From Brachyhypopomus gauderio (taxonomy: Eukaryota > Chordata > Actinopteri > Gymnotiformes > Hypopomidae): a stretch of DNA of 64,000 nt. The translations under genes were made by a program, and so were the position numbers. The DNA lies in contig NW_027506913.1 of assembly GCF_052324685.1 (NCBI RefSeq), positions 62,001-126,000 on the forward strand, read 5' to 3'. The notes beneath the pieces are model-generated. The model was not told the DNA's origin and did no database searches. It saw only the letters and a program-made list of their open reading frames with translations. Every line of letters starts with the position of its first letter. Position 1 is the stretch's first letter. This document shows, in pieces, positions 55,042 through 64,000 of the stretch.

Positions 55042-55436
55042 CACGGCAAAAGTTGTTTCTAGCAAATGAGTTGCTGGATTCAGAGTCCAGAATGCTAACA
55101 CCATGGAACCAGCAAATAGGTTTCCAACTTCTCTGCCGTTGATTTCAGAGTCTGTTGTGCTTACTACTGCATCACGCAACCAAAGAAATTAGCTTTTGTG
55201 AATACTGTTTTGCTGAACACATAGCAAAACATCCTGTCCTGAGACCCTAGCATATTTGGATTTAAATGACTTCACCAATTCTAGGATAATCAGAAAGCTG
55301 TTTGCCACAAGAACAAGCATGTAAAAATTCTGAAAACAATTCATGAAATATGCTGGAATTATAAAGACCGCAAGCATGTGATAGAGCTTGCATGGAGAAA
55401 AGACCTGCAAGCTGGAATCAACACTAATGAATCAAA

Positions 55437-55508
55437 AGGTTCCACTGAGAGTTGAACTCAGATTGCTGGATTCAGAGTCCAGAGTGCTAACCATTACACC
55501 ATGGAACC
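55437..55508 (-). tRNA. tRNA-Gln (CUG), V-gene
   Basis: V-gene with the usual TTTT 5' flank yet joined directly to an L module, 300 bases from the next U-gene. This junction differs from the other zero-unit joins. Confidence 0.95.
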
Positions 55509-55736
55509 TAAAAGATAAGTTCTGATTCTTCTGTTTTGCTGGGTTCACAGACCAAGTTAAGCTCAAAGTGACTTGTCTTGAGAGGATGCAAGTTGCAACA
55601 ACTACAGACAAGGACTTCCAGCAACAAGATATTTAGTTGAGGTATTCGATTTGGTCAACTGAAAGACACTTTCTGTTTACAGTAGTCTTCAACAATGAAA
55701 GCTGGTACAATCCCAGATAAAGAGCATGTAGCAGAA

Positions 55737-55808
55737 AGGTTCCACCGAGAGTCGAACTCGGATCACTGGATTCAAAGTCCAGAGTGCTGACCATTACACC
55801 ATGGAACC
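55737..55808 (-). tRNA. tRNA-Gln (UUG), U-gene
   Basis: Standard; right side of the unusual zero-unit junction. Confidence 0.95.
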
Positions 55809-56203
55809 CACAGCAAAAGTTGTTTCTAGCAAATGAGTTGCTGGATTCAGAGTCCAGAATGCTAACACCATGGAAACAGCAAATAGGTTTCCAACTTCTC
55901 TGCCGTTGATTTCAGAGTCTGTTGTGCTTACTACTGCATCACGCAACCAAAGAAATTAGCTTTTGTGAATACTGTTTTGCTGAACACATAGCAAAACATC
56001 CTGTCCTGAGACCCTAGCATATTTGGATTTAAATGACTTCACCAATTCTAGGATAATCAGAAAGCTGTTTGCCACAAGAACAAGCATGTAAAAATTCTGA
56101 AAACAATTCATGAAATATGCTGGAATTATAAAGACCGCAAGCATGTGATAGAGCTTGCATGGAGAAAAGACCTGCAAGCTGGAATCAACACTAATGAATC
56201 AAA

Positions 56204-56275
56204 AGGTTCCACTGAGAGTTGAACTCAGATTGCTGGATTCAGAGTCCAGAGTGCTAACCATTACACCATGGAACC
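56204..56275 (-). tRNA. tRNA-Gln (CUG), V-gene
   Basis: Standard V-gene. Confidence 0.95.
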
Positions 56276-56503
56276 TAAAAGATAAGTTCTGATTCTTCTG
56301 TTTTGCTGGGTTCACAGACCAAGTTAAGCTCAAAGTGACTTGTCTTGAGAGGATGCAAGTTGCAACAACTACAGACAAGGACTTCCAGCAACAAGATGTT
56401 TAGTTTAGGTATTCGATTTGGTCAACTGAAAGACACTTTCTGTTTACACTAGTCTTCAACAACGAAAGCTGGTACAACCCCTGATAAAGAGCATGTAGCA
56501 GAA

Positions 56504-56575
56504 AGGTTCCACCGAGAGTCGAACTTGGATTGCTGAATTCAGAGTCCAGCGTGCTAACCATTACACCATGGAACC
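56504..56575 (-). tRNA. tRNA-Gln (CUG), C-gene, 40 C->U
   Basis: C-gene with G30-U40 wobble; flank variant TTTAGTTTAGG (near 56399). Confidence 0.8.
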
Positions 56576-56802
56576 TACGTTAGACACTTCTGAGTCTTGT
56601 TTTGCTGGGTTCACAGACCAAGTTAAGCTCAAATTGACTTGTCTTGAGAGGATGCAGGTTGCAACAACTACAGACAAGGACTTCCAGCAACAAGATATTT
56701 AGTTGAGGTATTCGATTTGGTCAACTGAAAGACACTTTCTGTTTACACTAGTCTTCAACAACGAAAGCTGGTACAACCCCAGATAAAGAGCATGTAGCAG
56801 AA

Positions 56803-56874
56803 AGGTTCCACCGAGAGTCGAACTCGGATTGCTGGATTCAGAGTGCAGAGTGCTAACCATTACACCATGGAACC
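56803..56874 (-). tRNA. tRNA-Gln (CUG), A-gene, 30 G->C
   Basis: C30-C40 mismatch; left end of the 20.8-kb-distant copy of 35990. Confidence 0.83.
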
Positions 56875-57101
56875 TACATTAGACATTTCTGAGTCTTGTT
56901 TTGCTGGGTTCACAGACCAAGTTAAGCTCAAAGTGACTTGTCATGGGAGAATGCAGGTTGCAACAACTACAGACAAGGACTTCCAGCAACAAGGTAATTA
57001 GTGGAGGTATTTGATTTGGTCAACTGAAAGACACTTTCTGTTTACAGTAGTCTTCAACAATGAAAGCTGGTACAATCCCAGATAAAGAGCATGTAGCAGA
57101 A

Positions 57102-57173
57102 AGGTTCCACCGAGAGTCGAACTCGGATCACTGGATTCAAAGTCCAGAGTGCTGACCATTACACCATGGAACC
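57102..57173 (-). tRNA. tRNA-Gln (UUG), U-gene
   Basis: Standard. Confidence 0.95.
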
Positions 57174-57568
57174 CACAGCAAAAGTTGTTTCTAGCAAATG
57201 AGTTGCTGGATTCAGAGTTCAGAATGCTAACACCATGGAACCAGCAAATAGGTTTCCAACTTCTCTGCCGTTGATTTCAGAGTCTGTTGTGCTTACTACT
57301 GCATCACGCAACCAAAGAAATTAGCTTTTGTGAATACTGTTTTGCTGAACACATAGCAAAACATCCTGTCCTGAGACCCTAGCATATTTGGATTTAAATG
57401 ACTTCACCAATTCTAGGATAATCAGAAAGCTGTTTGCCACAAGAACAAGCATGTAAAAATTCTGAAAACAATTCATGAAATATGCTGGAATTATAAAGAC
57501 CGCAAGCATGTGATAGAGCTTGCATGGAGAAAAGACCTGCAAGCTGGAATCAACACTAATGAATCAAA

Positions 57569-57640
57569 AGGTTCCACTGAGAGTTGAACTCAGATTGCTG
57601 GATTCAGAGTCCAGAGTGCTAACCATTACACCATGGAACC
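57569..57640 (-). tRNA. tRNA-Gln (CUG), V-gene
   Basis: Standard V-gene. Confidence 0.95.
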
Positions 57641-57868
57641 TAAAAGATAAGTTCTGATTCTTCTGTTTTGCTGGGTTCACAGACCAAGTTAAGCTCAAAG
57701 TGACTTGTCTTGAGAGGATGCAAGTTGCAACAACTACAGACAAGGACTTCCAGCAACAAGATGTTTAGTTGAGGTATTCGATTTGGTCAACTGAAAGACA
57801 CTTTCTGTTTACACTAGTCTTCAACAACGAAAGCTGGTACAACCCCTGATAAAGAGCATGTAGCAGAA

Positions 57869-57940
57869 AAGTTCCACCGAGAGTCGAACTTGGATTGCTG
57901 GATTCAGAGTCCAGCGTGCTAACCATTACACCATGGAACC
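57869..57940 (-). tRNA. tRNA-Gln (CUG), C-gene, 72 C->U
   Basis: G1-U72 wobble with TTTT; partner of 37056. Confidence 0.77.
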
Positions 57941-58167
57941 TACGTTAGACACTTCTGAGTCTTGTTTTGCTTGGTTCACAGACCAAGTTAAGCTCAAAGT
58001 GACTTGTCATGGGAGAATGCATGTTGCAACAACTACAGACAAGGACTTCCAGCAACAAGATAATTAGTTGAGGTATTTGATTTGGTCAACTGAAAGACAC
58101 TTTCTGTTTACAGTAGTCTTCAACAATGAAAGCTGGTACAATCCCAGATAAAGAGCATGTAGCAGAA

Positions 58168-58239
58168 AGGTTCCACCGAGAGTCGAACTCGGATCACAGG
58201 ATTCAAAGTCCAGAGTGCTGACCATTACACCATGGAACC
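58168..58239 (-). tRNA. tRNA-Gln (UUG), U-gene, U28-U42 form
   Basis: Partner of 37355. Confidence 0.85.
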
Positions 58240-58634
58240 CACGGCAAAAGTTGTTTCTAGCAAATGAGTTGCTGGATTCAGAGTCCAGAATGCTAACACC
58301 ATGGAACCAGCAAATAGGTTTCCAACTTCTCTGCCGTTGATTTCAGAGTCTGTTGTGCTTACTACTGCATCACGCAACCAAAGAAATTAGCTTTTGTGAA
58401 TACTGTTTTGCTGAACACATAGCAAAACATCCTGTCCTGAGACCCTAGCATATTTGGATTTAAATGACTTCACCAATTCTAGGATAATCAGAAAGCTGTT
58501 TGCCACAAGAACAAGCATGTAAAAATTCTGAAAACAATTCATGAAATATGCTGGAATTATAAAGACCGCAAGCATGTGATAGAGCTTGCATGGAGAAAAG
58601 ACCTGCAAGCTGGAATCAACACTAATGAATCAAA

Positions 58635-58706
58635 AGGTTCCACTGAGAGTTGAACTCAGATTGCTGGATTCAGAGTCCAGAGTGCTAACCATTACACCAT
58701 GGAACC
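58635..58706 (-). tRNA. tRNA-Gln (CUG), V-gene
   Basis: Standard V-gene. Confidence 0.95.
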
Positions 58707-58934
58707 TAAAAGATAAGTTCTGATTCTTCTGTTTTGCTGGGTTCACAGACCAAGTTAAGCTCAAAGTGACTTGTCTTGAGAGGATGCAAGTTGCAACAAC
58801 TACAGACAAGGACTTCCAGCAACAAGATATTTAGTTGAGGTATTCGATTTGGTCAACTGAAAGACACTTTCTGTTTACAGTAGTCTTCAACAATGAAAGT
58901 TGGTACAATCCCAGATAAAGAGCATGTAGCAGAA

Positions 58935-59006
58935 AGGTTCCACCGAGAGTCGAACTCGGATTGCTGGATTCAGAGTCCAGAGTGCTAACCATTACACCAT
59001 GGAACC
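58935..59006 (-). tRNA. tRNA-Gln (CUG), A-gene
   Basis: Standard; partner of 38122 with the same private flank change. Confidence 0.95.
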
Positions 59007-59233
59007 TACTTTAGACACTTCTGAGTCTTGTTTTGCTCGGTTCACAGACCAAGTTAAGCTCAAAGTGACTTGTCATGGGAGAATGCAGGTTGCAACAACT
59101 ACAGACAAGGACTTCCAGCAACAAGATAATTAGTTGAGGTATTTGATTTGGTCAACTGAAAGACACTTTCTGTTTACAGTAGTCTTCAACAATGAAAGCT
59201 GGTACAATCCCAGATAAAGAGCATGTAGCAGAA

Positions 59234-59305
59234 AGGTTCCACCGAGAGTCGAACTCGGATCACTGGATTCAAAGTCCAGAGTGCTGACCATTACACCATG
59301 GAACC
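59234..59305 (-). tRNA. tRNA-Gln (UUG), U-gene
   Basis: Standard. Confidence 0.95.
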
Positions 59306-59700
59306 CACAGCAAAAGTTGTTTCTAGCAAATGAGTTGCTGGATTCAGAGTCCAGAATGCTAACACCATGGAAACAGCAAATAGGTTTCCAACTTCTCTGC
59401 CGTTGATTTCAGAGTCTGTTGTGCTTACTACTGCATCACGCAACCAAAGAAATTAGCTTTTGTGAATACTGTTTTGCTGAACACATAGCAAAACATCCTG
59501 TCCTGAGACCCTAGCATATTTGGATTTAAATGACTTCACCAATTCTAGGATAATCAGAAAGCTGTTTGCCACAAGAACAAGCATGTAAAAATTCTGAAAA
59601 CAATTCATGAAATATGCTGGAATTATAAAGACCGCAAGCATGTGATAGAGCTTGCATGGAGAAAAGACCTGCAAGCTGGAATCAACACTAATGAATCAAA

Positions 59701-59772
59701 AGGTTCCACTGAGAGTTGAACTCAGATTGCTGGATTCAGAGTCCAGAGTGCTAACCATTACACCATGGAACC
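59701..59772 (-). tRNA. tRNA-Gln (CUG), V-gene
   Basis: Standard V-gene. Confidence 0.95.
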
Positions 59773-60000
59773 TAAAAGATAAGTTCTGATTCTTCTGTTT
59801 TGCTGGGTTCACAGACCAAGTTAAGCTCAAAGTGACTTGTCTTGAGAGGATGCAAGTTGCAACAACTACAGACAAGGACTTCCAGCAACAAGATGTTTAG
59901 TTGAGGTATTCGATTTGGTCAACTGAAAGACACTTTCTGTTTACACTAGTCTTCAACAACGAAAGCTGGTACAACCCCTGATAAAGAGCATGTAGCAGAA

Positions 60001-60072
60001 AGGTTCCACCGAGAGTCGAACTTGGATTGCTGAATTCAGAGTCCAGCGTGCTAACCATTACACCATGGAACC
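60001..60072 (-). tRNA. tRNA-Gln (CUG), C-gene, 40 C->U
   Basis: Partner of 39188. Confidence 0.8.
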
Positions 60073-60299
60073 TACGTTAGACACTTCTGAGTCTTGTTTT
60101 GCTGGGTTCACAGACCAAGTTAAGCTCAAATTGACTTGTCTTGAGAGGATGCAGGTTGCAACAACTACAGACAAGGACTTCCAGCAACAAGATATTTAGT
60201 TGAGGTATTCGATTTGGTCAACTGAAAGACACTTTCTGTTTACAGTAGTCTTCAACAACGAAAGCTGGTACAATCCCAGATAAAGAGCATGTAGCAGAA

Positions 60300-60371
60300 A
60301 GGTTCCACCGAGAGTCGAACTCGGATTGCTGGATTCAGAGTCCAGAGTGCTAACCATTACACCATGGAACC
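60300..60371 (-). tRNA. tRNA-Gln (CUG), A-gene
   Basis: Standard; partner of 39487. Confidence 0.95.
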
Positions 60372-60598
60372 TACTTTAGACACTTCTGAGTCTTGTTTTG
60401 CTCGGTTCACAGACCAAGTTAAGCTCAAAGTGACTTGTCATGGGAGAATGCAGGTTGCAACAACTACAGACAAGGACTTCCAGCAACAAGATAATTAGTT
60501 GAGGTATTTGATTTGGTCAACTGAAAGACTCTTTCTGTTTACAGTAGTCTTCAACAATGAAAGCTGGTACAATCCCAGATAAAGAGCATGTAGCAGAA

Positions 60599-60670
60599 AG
60601 GTTCCACCGAGAGTCGAACTCGGATCACTGGATTCAAAGTCCAGAGTGCTGACCATTACACCATGGAACC
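60599..60670 (-). tRNA. tRNA-Gln (UUG), U-gene
   Basis: Standard; partner of 39786 with the GACTCTTTC flank. Confidence 0.95.
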
Positions 60671-61065
60671 CACAGCAAAAGTTGTTTCTAGCAAATGAGT
60701 TGCTGGATTCAGAGTCCAGAATGCTAACACCATGGAAACAGCAAATAGGTTTCCAACTTCTCTGCCGTTGATTTCAGAGTCTGTTGTGCTTACTACTGCA
60801 TCACGCAACCAAAGAAATTAGCTTTTGTGAATACTGTTTTGCTGAACACATAGCAAAACATCCTGTCCTGAGACCCTAGCATATTTGGATTTAAATGACT
60901 TCACCAATTCTAGGATAATCAGAAAGCTGTTTGCCACAAGAACAAGCATGTAAAAATTCTGAAAACAATTCATGAAATATGCTGGAATTATAAAGACCGC
61001 AAGCATGTGATAGAGCTTGCATGGAGAAAAGACCTGCAAGCTGGAATCAACACTAATGAATCAAA

Positions 61066-61137
61066 AGGTTCCACTGAGAGTTGAACTCAGATTGCTGGAT
61101 TCAGAGTCCAGAGTGCTAACCATTACACCATGGAACC
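61066..61137 (-). tRNA. tRNA-Gln (CUG), V-gene
   Basis: Standard V-gene. Confidence 0.95.
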
Positions 61138-61365
61138 TAAAAGATAAGTTCTGATTCTTCTGTTTTGCTGGGTTCACAGACCAAGTTAAGCTCAAAGTGA
61201 CTTGTCTTGAGAGGATGCAAGTTGCAACAACTACAGACAAGGACTTCCAGCAACAAGATGTTTAGTTGAGGTATTCGATTTGGTCAACTGAAAGACACTT
61301 TCTGTTTACACTAGTCTTCAACAACGAAAGCTGTAACAACCCCTGATAAAGAGCATGTAGCAGAA

Positions 61366-61437
61366 AGGTTCCACCGAGAGTCGAACTCGGATTGCTGGAT
61401 TCAGAGTCCAGAGTGCTAACCATTACACCATGGAACC
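61366..61437 (-). tRNA. tRNA-Gln (CUG), A-gene in C-type flanks
   Basis: Partner of 40553. Confidence 0.94.
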
Positions 61438-61664
61438 TACGTTAGACACTTCTGAGTCTTGTTTTGCTCGGTTCACAGACCAAGTTAAGCTCAAAGTGAC
61501 TTGTCATGGGAGAATGCAGGTTGCAACAACTACAGACAAGGACTTCCAGCAACAAGATAATTAGTTGAGGTATTTGATTTGGTCAACTGAAAGACACTTT
61601 CTGTTTACAGTAGTCTTCAACAATGAAAGCTGGTACAATCCCAGATAAAGAGCATGTAACAGAA

Positions 61665-61736
61665 AGGTTCCACCGAGAGTCGAACTCGGATCACTGGATT
61701 CAAAGTCCAGAGTGCTGACCATTACACCATGGAACC
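61665..61736 (-). tRNA. tRNA-Gln (UUG), U-gene
   Basis: Standard; GTAACAG flank, partner of 40852. Confidence 0.95.
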
Positions 61737-62131
61737 CACAGCAAAAGTTGTTTCTAGCAAATGAGTTGCTGGATTCAGAGTCCAGAATGCTAACACCATG
61801 GAAACAGCAAATAGGTTTCCAACTTCTCTGCCGTTGATTTCAGAGTCTGTTGTGCTTACTACTGCATCACGCAACCAAAGAAATTAGCTTTTGTGAATAC
61901 TGTTTTGCTGAACACATAGCAAAACATCCTGTCCTGAGACCCTAGCATATTTGGATTTAAATGACTTCACCAATTCTAGGATAATCAGAAAGCTGTTTGC
62001 CACAAGAACAAGCATGTAAAAATTCTGAAAACAATTCATGAAATATGCTGGAATTATAAAGACCGCAAGCATGTGATAGAGCTTGCATGGAGAAAAGACC
62101 TGCAAGCTGGAATCAACACTAATGAATCAAA

Positions 62132-62203
62132 AGGTTCCACTGAGAGTTGAACTCAGATTGCTGGATTCAGAGTCCAGAGTGCTAACCATTACACCATGGA
62201 ACC
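62132..62203 (-). tRNA. tRNA-Gln (CUG), V-gene
   Basis: Standard V-gene. Confidence 0.95.
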
Positions 62204-62431
62204 TAAAAGATAAGTTCTGATTCTTCTGTTTTGCTGGGTTCACAGACCAAGTTAAGCTCAAAGTGACTTGTCTTGAGAGGATGCAAGTTGCAACAACTAC
62301 AGACAAGGACTTCCAGCAACAAGATGTTTAGTTGAGGTATTCGATTTGGTCAACTGAAAGACACTTTCTGTTTACACTAGTCTTCAACAACGAAAGCTGG
62401 TACAACCCCTGATAAAGAGCATGTAGCAGAA

Positions 62432-62503
62432 AGGTTCCACCGAGAGTCGAACTTGGATTGCTGAATTCAGAGTCCAGCGTGCTAACCATTACACCATGGA
62501 ACC
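62432..62503 (-). tRNA. tRNA-Gln (CUG), C-gene, 40 C->U
   Basis: Partner of 41619. Confidence 0.8.
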
Positions 62504-62730
62504 TACGTTAGACACTTCTGAGTCTTGTTTTGCTGGGTTCACAGACCAAGTTAAGCTCAAATTGACTTGTCTTGAGAGGATGCAGGTTGCAACAACTACA
62601 GACAAGGACTTCCAGCAACAAGATATTTAGTTGAGGTATTCGATTTGGTCAACTGAAAGACACTTTCTGTTTACAGTAGTCTTCAACAACGAAAGCTGGT
62701 ACAATCCCAGATAAAGAGCATGTAGCAGAA

Positions 62731-62802
62731 AGGTTCCACCGAGAGTCGAACTCGGATTGCTGGATTCAGAGTCCAGAGTGCTAACCATTACACCATGGAA
62801 CC
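62731..62802 (-). tRNA. tRNA-Gln (CUG), A-gene
   Basis: Standard; partner of 41918. Confidence 0.95.
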
Positions 62803-63029
62803 TACTTTAGACACTTCTGAGTCTTGTTTTGCTCGGTTCACAGACCAAGTTAAGCTCAAAGTGACTTGTCATGGGAGAATGCAGGTTGCAACAACTACAG
62901 ACAAGGACTTCCAGCAACAAGATAATTAGTTGAGGTATTTGATTTGGTCAACTGAAAGACACTTTCTGTTTACAGTAGTCTTCAACAATGAAAGCTGGTA
63001 CAATCCCAGATAAAGAGCATGTAGCAGAA

Positions 63030-63101
63030 AGGTTCCACCGAGAGTCGAACTCGGATCACTGGATTCAAAGTCCAGAGTGCTGACCATTACACCATGGAAC
63101 C
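63030..63101 (-). tRNA. tRNA-Gln (UUG), U-gene
   Basis: Standard; last U-gene in the window. Confidence 0.95.
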
Positions 63102-63496
63102 CACAGCAAAAGTTGTTTCTAGCAAATGAGTTGCTGGATTCAGAGTCCAGAATGCTAACACCATGGAAACAGCAAATAGGTTTCCAACTTCTCTGCCGTT
63201 GATTTCAGAGTCTGTTGTGCTTACTACTGCATCACGCAACCAAAGAAATTAGCTTTTGTGAATACTGTTTTGCTGAACACATAGCAAAACATCCTGTCCT
63301 GAGACCCTAGCATATTTGGATTTAAATGACTTCACCAATTCTAGGATAATCAGAAAGCTGTTTGCCACAAGAACAAGCATGTAAAAATTCTGAAAACAAT
63401 TCATGAAATATGCTGGAATTATAAAGACCGCAAGCATGTGATAGAGCTTGCATGGAGAAAAGACCTGCAAGCTGGAATCAACACTAATGAATCAAA

Positions 63497-63568
63497 AGGT
63501 TCCACTGAGAGTTGAACTCAGATTGCTGGATTCAGAGTCCAGAGTGCTAACCATTACACCATGGAACC
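63497..63568 (-). tRNA. tRNA-Gln (CUG), V-gene
   Basis: Standard; last V-gene in the window. Confidence 0.95.
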
Positions 63569-63796
63569 TAAAAGATAAGTTCTGATTCTTCTGTTTTGCT
63601 GGGTTCACAGACCAAGTTAAGCTCAAAGTGACTTGTCTTGAGAGGATGCAAGTTGCAACAACTACAGACAAGGACTTCCAGCAACAAGATGTTTAGTTGA
63701 GGTATTCGATTTGGTCAACTGAAAGACACTTTCTGTTTACACTAGTCTTCAACAACGAAAGCTGTAACAACCCCTGATAAAGAGCATGTAGCAGAA

Positions 63797-63868
63797 AGGT
63801 TCCACCGAGAGTCGAACTCGGATTGCTGGATTCAGAGTCCAGAGTGCTAACCATTACACCATGGAACC
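63797..63868 (-). tRNA. tRNA-Gln (CUG), A-gene in C-type flanks
   Basis: Chimeric unit, partner of 42984. The array continues beyond the right end of the window. Confidence 0.94.
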
Positions 63869-64000
63869 TACGTTAGACACTTCTGAGTCTTGTTTTGCTC
63901 GGTTCACAGACCAAGTTAAGCTCAAAGTGACTTGTCATGGGAGAATGCAGGTTGCAACAACTACAGACAAGGACTTCCAGCAACAAGATAATTAGTTGAG

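Larger units (their letters stand above)
1..64000 (-). repeat. Tandem array of tRNA-Gln genes (whole window)
   Basis: The whole window is built from two kinds of unit, both carrying tRNA-Gln genes on the minus strand. Neither end of the array is reached. There are 54 long modules (two tRNA genes, two relics) and 75 short units (one tRNA gene each) in irregular order. Copies differ by only a few bases, which points to recent amplification or continuing homogenisation by unequal crossing-over and gene conversion. Clustered tRNA genes are known in fish and amphibians; an array of a single amino-acid family this dense is unusual. No transposon ends, poly-A tails or target-site duplications mark the units, so retroposition of a SINE is not the likely mechanism. 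Confidence 0.95.

Noticed and set aside
1-64000. CRISPR-like regular repeats
   Set aside because: Both the 72-base gene and the spacers are repeated; there are no unique spacers and no cas genes.
1-64000. tRNA-derived SINE family
   Set aside because: The tRNA bodies are intact at their 3' ends with no fused tail, poly-A or target-site duplication, and the copies are in strict head-to-tail order.
1-64000. Other tRNA isotypes hidden among the copies
   Set aside because: All anticodon loops I read are CTCTGAA or CTTTGAA, i.e. glutamine CUG or UUG.

Overview
The window is one uninterrupted tandem array of tRNA-Gln genes. I count 183 full-length 72-base tRNA-Gln sequences, all on the minus strand, about one per 350 bases from end to end. 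No protein-coding gene, no other tRNA isotype, no intron and no unique sequence was found. The organism is an animal, most likely a vertebrate. The 5' half (GGTTCCATGGTGTAATGG, then a CTGGA/TCCAG anticodon stem) matches the vertebrate tRNA-Gln sequence as I remember it. Very large tRNA clusters are known in fish and amphibian genomes, but I cannot name the species.

Four gene types are used in the entries. 'U-gene' is tRNA-Gln(UUG), 54 copies. 'V-gene' is tRNA-Gln(CUG) with T-stem CTGAG/CTCAG, 54 copies; one of them has changed to a UUG anticodon. 'A-gene' is tRNA-Gln(CUG) with T-stem CCGAG/CTCGG, 55 copies. 'C-gene' is an A-gene subfamily with 26 U->G and 51 G->A, 20 copies, two of them clearly decayed. 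In total 55 sequences carry UUG and 128 carry CUG.

The layout follows a simple grammar. A long module L, read left to right on the plus strand, holds a U-gene, two dead tRNA-Gln relics, a spacer of about 255 bases and a V-gene. Between successive L modules sit 0, 1, 2, 3 or 4 short units of about 299 bases, each with one A- or C-gene. This gives L-to-L spacings of about 766, 1066, 1365, 1664 and 1963 bases. These strings are themselves duplicated as higher-order repeats of 3,496, 3,197, 6,994 and 4,095 bases. One block of about 7.3 kb recurs 20,813 bases away. Two L modules (near 3.2 and 6.4 kb) share an inverted 120-base piece facing its direct copy.

The genes share internal A and B boxes typical of RNA polymerase III type 2 promoters. 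Only V-genes, and six C-genes with a changed acceptor base, end in a run of four T. The other types have at most TTT, and no TTTT occurs in their whole 227-base downstream spacers. Termination or processing may therefore differ by gene type. Every open reading frame above about 60 codons is a by-product of the repeated tRNA sequence and is not annotated.
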